This document shows, piece by piece, positions 54,631 to 55,732 of a DNA stretch of 55,732 nt. Made by a program: the position numbers and the translations under genes. The stretch comes from a virus. The notes below the pieces were generated by a model. It saw only the letters and a list, made by a program, of their open reading frames with translations. It was not told the origin of the DNA and made no database searches. Location of the stretch: IMG/VR virus record IMGVR_UViG_3300020450_000030, positions 1 to 55,732 of that record; one strand, given 5' to 3'. Position 1 is the first letter of the stretch. Each line of letters begins with the position of its first letter.

Positions 54631-54660
54631 ATTATAGAGGTAAAGAACGAACTGTGTCAG
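54631..54660 (-). promoter_or_regulatory. sigma70-type promoter giving a nearly leaderless mRNA
   Basis: On the minus strand the -35 CTGACA is at 54655-54660 and the -10 TATAAT at 54631-54636 (18-base spacer). The -10 sits in an inverted repeat, CCTCTA-taa-TAGAGG. The expected start of transcription falls at or next to the ATG at 54624. Confidence 0.55.
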
Positions 54661-54913
54661 TAATAATGGACAGTTCTTCCTGTGGCACAAACTGGGCGGG
54701 TCTCTTAGTATTGATCTTTACTTCATATCCATAGTTGTCAATTCTGTCCATTAACTCTACTGCCATGTCATTAACGTGGATCAACTTCTTGTTTACTGTC
54801 TCATTTACAAAAGTTAAAATCCTGAGTCTGACCTTATTTGAAACAACACCATTCCAGTTTTTGCACTCATAGTAGTCAACTGTCATAGCACCGTCAGCAG
54901 ATTTGATTTGCAT
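54632..54913 (-). CDS. 93-residue unknown protein
   Basis: The start at 54913 (MQIKSADGAMTVDYYECKNW) is supported by GAGG 6 bases upstream and by the AACAAAC leader; the longer in-frame version from 54952 would include the promoter. Other segments are GVVSNKVRLRILTFVNETVN and KLIHVNDMAVELMDRIDNYG. It looks alpha/beta, and the function is unknown. Its 3' end contains the promoter for the 112-residue gene. Confidence 0.65.
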   Translation of the reverse strand: MQIKSADGAMTVDYYECKNWNGVVSNKVRLRILTFVNETVNKKLIHVNDMAVELMDRIDNYGYEVKINTKRPAQFVPQEELSIITDTVRSLPL

Positions 54914-54922
54914 GTGAACCTC

Positions 54923-54943
54923 GTTTGTTATACTATAATTGTA
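54923..54943 (-). promoter_or_regulatory. extended -10 promoter and GTATAACAAAC leader for the 93-residue gene
   Basis: The minus strand reads TATGGTACAAT (-10 TACAAT at 54938-54943 with TG upstream), then TATAGTATAACAAACGAGG. An alternative -10, GATATAAT, lies about 12 bases upstream. It is paralogous to the promoter at 53984. Confidence 0.55.
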
Positions 54944-54973
54944 CCATAGCAATTATATCAAATGGTTGTAAGA

Positions 54974-54996
54974 GTGGACACTAATACAACTGGCAC
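54974..54996 (-). repeat. intergenic repeat copy 4
   Basis: The minus strand reads GTGCCAGTTGTATTAGTGTC and starts one base after the stop of the 67-residue gene. It is nearly identical to copies 2 and 3. Confidence 0.7.
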
Positions 54997-54997
54997 A

Positions 54998-55201
54998 CTA
55001 AAACTGATAACTCCATAAATTGTCTGGTATATATGAAACAAGAGTGTGTTTCGTACCATCAAAAAAAGTAATTTTAAGTCTATCTTGAATAATGCTGATA
55101 ACGTAGGATCGGGTCTCTTGATCTAGTCTATCATGCTTTAAAAGACGATTCAAATAACTGGTATCTGATTCTCTAAGAACCTGTTTTTTAAAATTATTCA
55201 T
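54998..55201 (-). CDS. 67-residue unknown protein
   Basis: The protein reads NNFKKQVLRESDTSYLNRLL, KHDRLDQETRSYVISIIQDR and LKITFFDGTKHTLVSYIPDN. It appears to be an N-terminal helical pair followed by a beta hairpin. The start overlaps the upstream stop by 4 bases (ATGA). Function is unknown. Confidence 0.68.
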   Translation of the reverse strand: MNNFKKQVLRESDTSYLNRLLKHDRLDQETRSYVISIIQDRLKITFFDGTKHTLVSYIPDNLWSYQF

Positions 55202-55536
55202 AGGTATTGAATCTCTCCGTTTTCAACTGCTTCCATGTATTCACACATATCAGAATGTGCCTTATCTTTGTCATCTTGCCATTGATCCCAACATAGTCTG
55301 CGGTTGATGTCCATCAATTTACTCATGTCAACACCTTCCCAGTCTGTCCACTCTGAAACATAACCTAGTTGACTCTCGTCATATCCACCATCAACTAGAC
55401 TAGGTGCGGATATAAACTCAAAGGCAATATCAATAAAGAAGTGCCTACCAAATTCTTCGCTCTCGATAGTCTGAAGTGGTATGAATTTACTAGGATACTC
55501 TGATTCTAGATAGTTTTTGAAAGTGTAAGTTCTCAT
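55198..55536 (-). CDS. 112-residue unknown acidic protein
   Basis: Segments are RTYTFKNYLESEYPSKFIPL, EFGRHFFIDIAFEFISAPSL and SEWTDWEGVDMSKLMDINRR, with a C-terminal CWDQWQDDKDKAHSDMCEYM helix. It is acidic and rich in Trp and Tyr. It overlaps both neighbours by 4 bases, indicating a coupled string of three genes. Function is unknown. Confidence 0.7.
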   Translation of the reverse strand: MRTYTFKNYLESEYPSKFIPLQTIESEEFGRHFFIDIAFEFISAPSLVDGGYDESQLGYVSEWTDWEGVDMSKLMDINRRLCWDQWQDDKDKAHSDMCEYMEAVENGEIQYL

Positions 55537-55730
55537 TGTAGTAAATCCTCAAATTCTTTTTCTGTTTGAAATTGTACAAAATTAAATGCTTCTAAGTGAG
55601 TATCAAACGTGTCATGAGTCCTCTCATTCTCATAAGTGGTCTCATAAGATCCAACTCCATTGGAACATTTGATGATGTCCCACTTCTCAAAAATGCCTTC
55701 AAGAATACTCTCATTATGTAAGCAACTCAT
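55533..55730 (-). CDS. 65-residue unknown protein at window edge
   Basis: From the ATG at 55730 the protein reads SCLHNESILEGIFEKWDIIK, SNGVGSYETTYENERTHDTF and HLEAFNFVQFQTEKEFEDLL. The two bases beyond the ATG (TA) fit a TAATG overlap with a gene outside the window, but a longer frame cannot be excluded. Function is unknown. Confidence 0.6.
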   Translation of the reverse strand: MSCLHNESILEGIFEKWDIIKCSNGVGSYETTYENERTHDTFDTHLEAFNFVQFQTEKEFEDLLQ

Positions 55731-55732
55731 TA

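Overview
The window is part of the genome of a T4-like myovirus, most likely a marine cyanophage (Kyanoviridae-type) infecting an AT-rich picocyanobacterium. The evidence is the run of T4-type neck and baseplate proteins in T4 order, the CATAAATA late-promoter motifs, the AT-rich sequence, giant repeat-rich fibre/baseplate proteins, and a dense cluster of tiny overlapping genes. All convincing genes lie on the minus strand, so transcription runs from high to low coordinates. I found no tRNA, CRISPR array, integrase, transposase or photosynthesis gene.

Structural block (about 49.2 kb down to 1). In transcription order: a 37-residue peptide gene, gp25, gp6, a 7305-residue gp7-like giant, a 409-residue fibre-like protein ending in a cupredoxin-like domain, a 1465-residue YHYH/cupredoxin protein, an enlarged gp8, a 2415-residue DUF4815-type protein, two short coiled-coil proteins, a 2521-residue fibre, gp13, gp14 and the start of gp15. 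This matches the T4 25-6-7-8-(9 to 12)-13-14-15 order, with the gp9-12 region replaced by very large proteins. Four late-type promoters and one intrinsic terminator divide the block. Several cistrons are joined by TAATG or ATGA overlaps.

The most striking feature is the gp7-like protein. Three motifs that I recognise from the C-terminal part of T4 gp7 are separated by about 630 and about 2850 residues. The inserted and appended sequence looks like beta-rich modules: GxGY repeats, a YHYH domain, an EF-hand loop, a propeller-like stretch, two LamG-like domains, eleven copies of a YPR-motif repeat and a jelly-roll-like domain. Related small modules recur in gp14, gp8, the DUF4815 protein, the YHYH protein and the long fibre.

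Accessory block (about 49.2 to 55.7 kb). This holds small genes, mostly unknown, plus a 2OG-Fe(II) oxygenase, a Zn-ribbon-like protein, an AbrB-like protein, a basic 45-residue protein and a 27-residue membrane peptide. Several of these genes are under 60 codons and easily missed. The intergenic spacers share a layout: stop codon, a repeat (GTGCCAGTT-N2-ATTAGTGT), a -10 element, a leader reading GTATAACAAAC, then the next gene. One spacer near 52.15-52.23 kb appears to hold divergent sigma70-type promoters, including the only plausible rightward promoter in the window.
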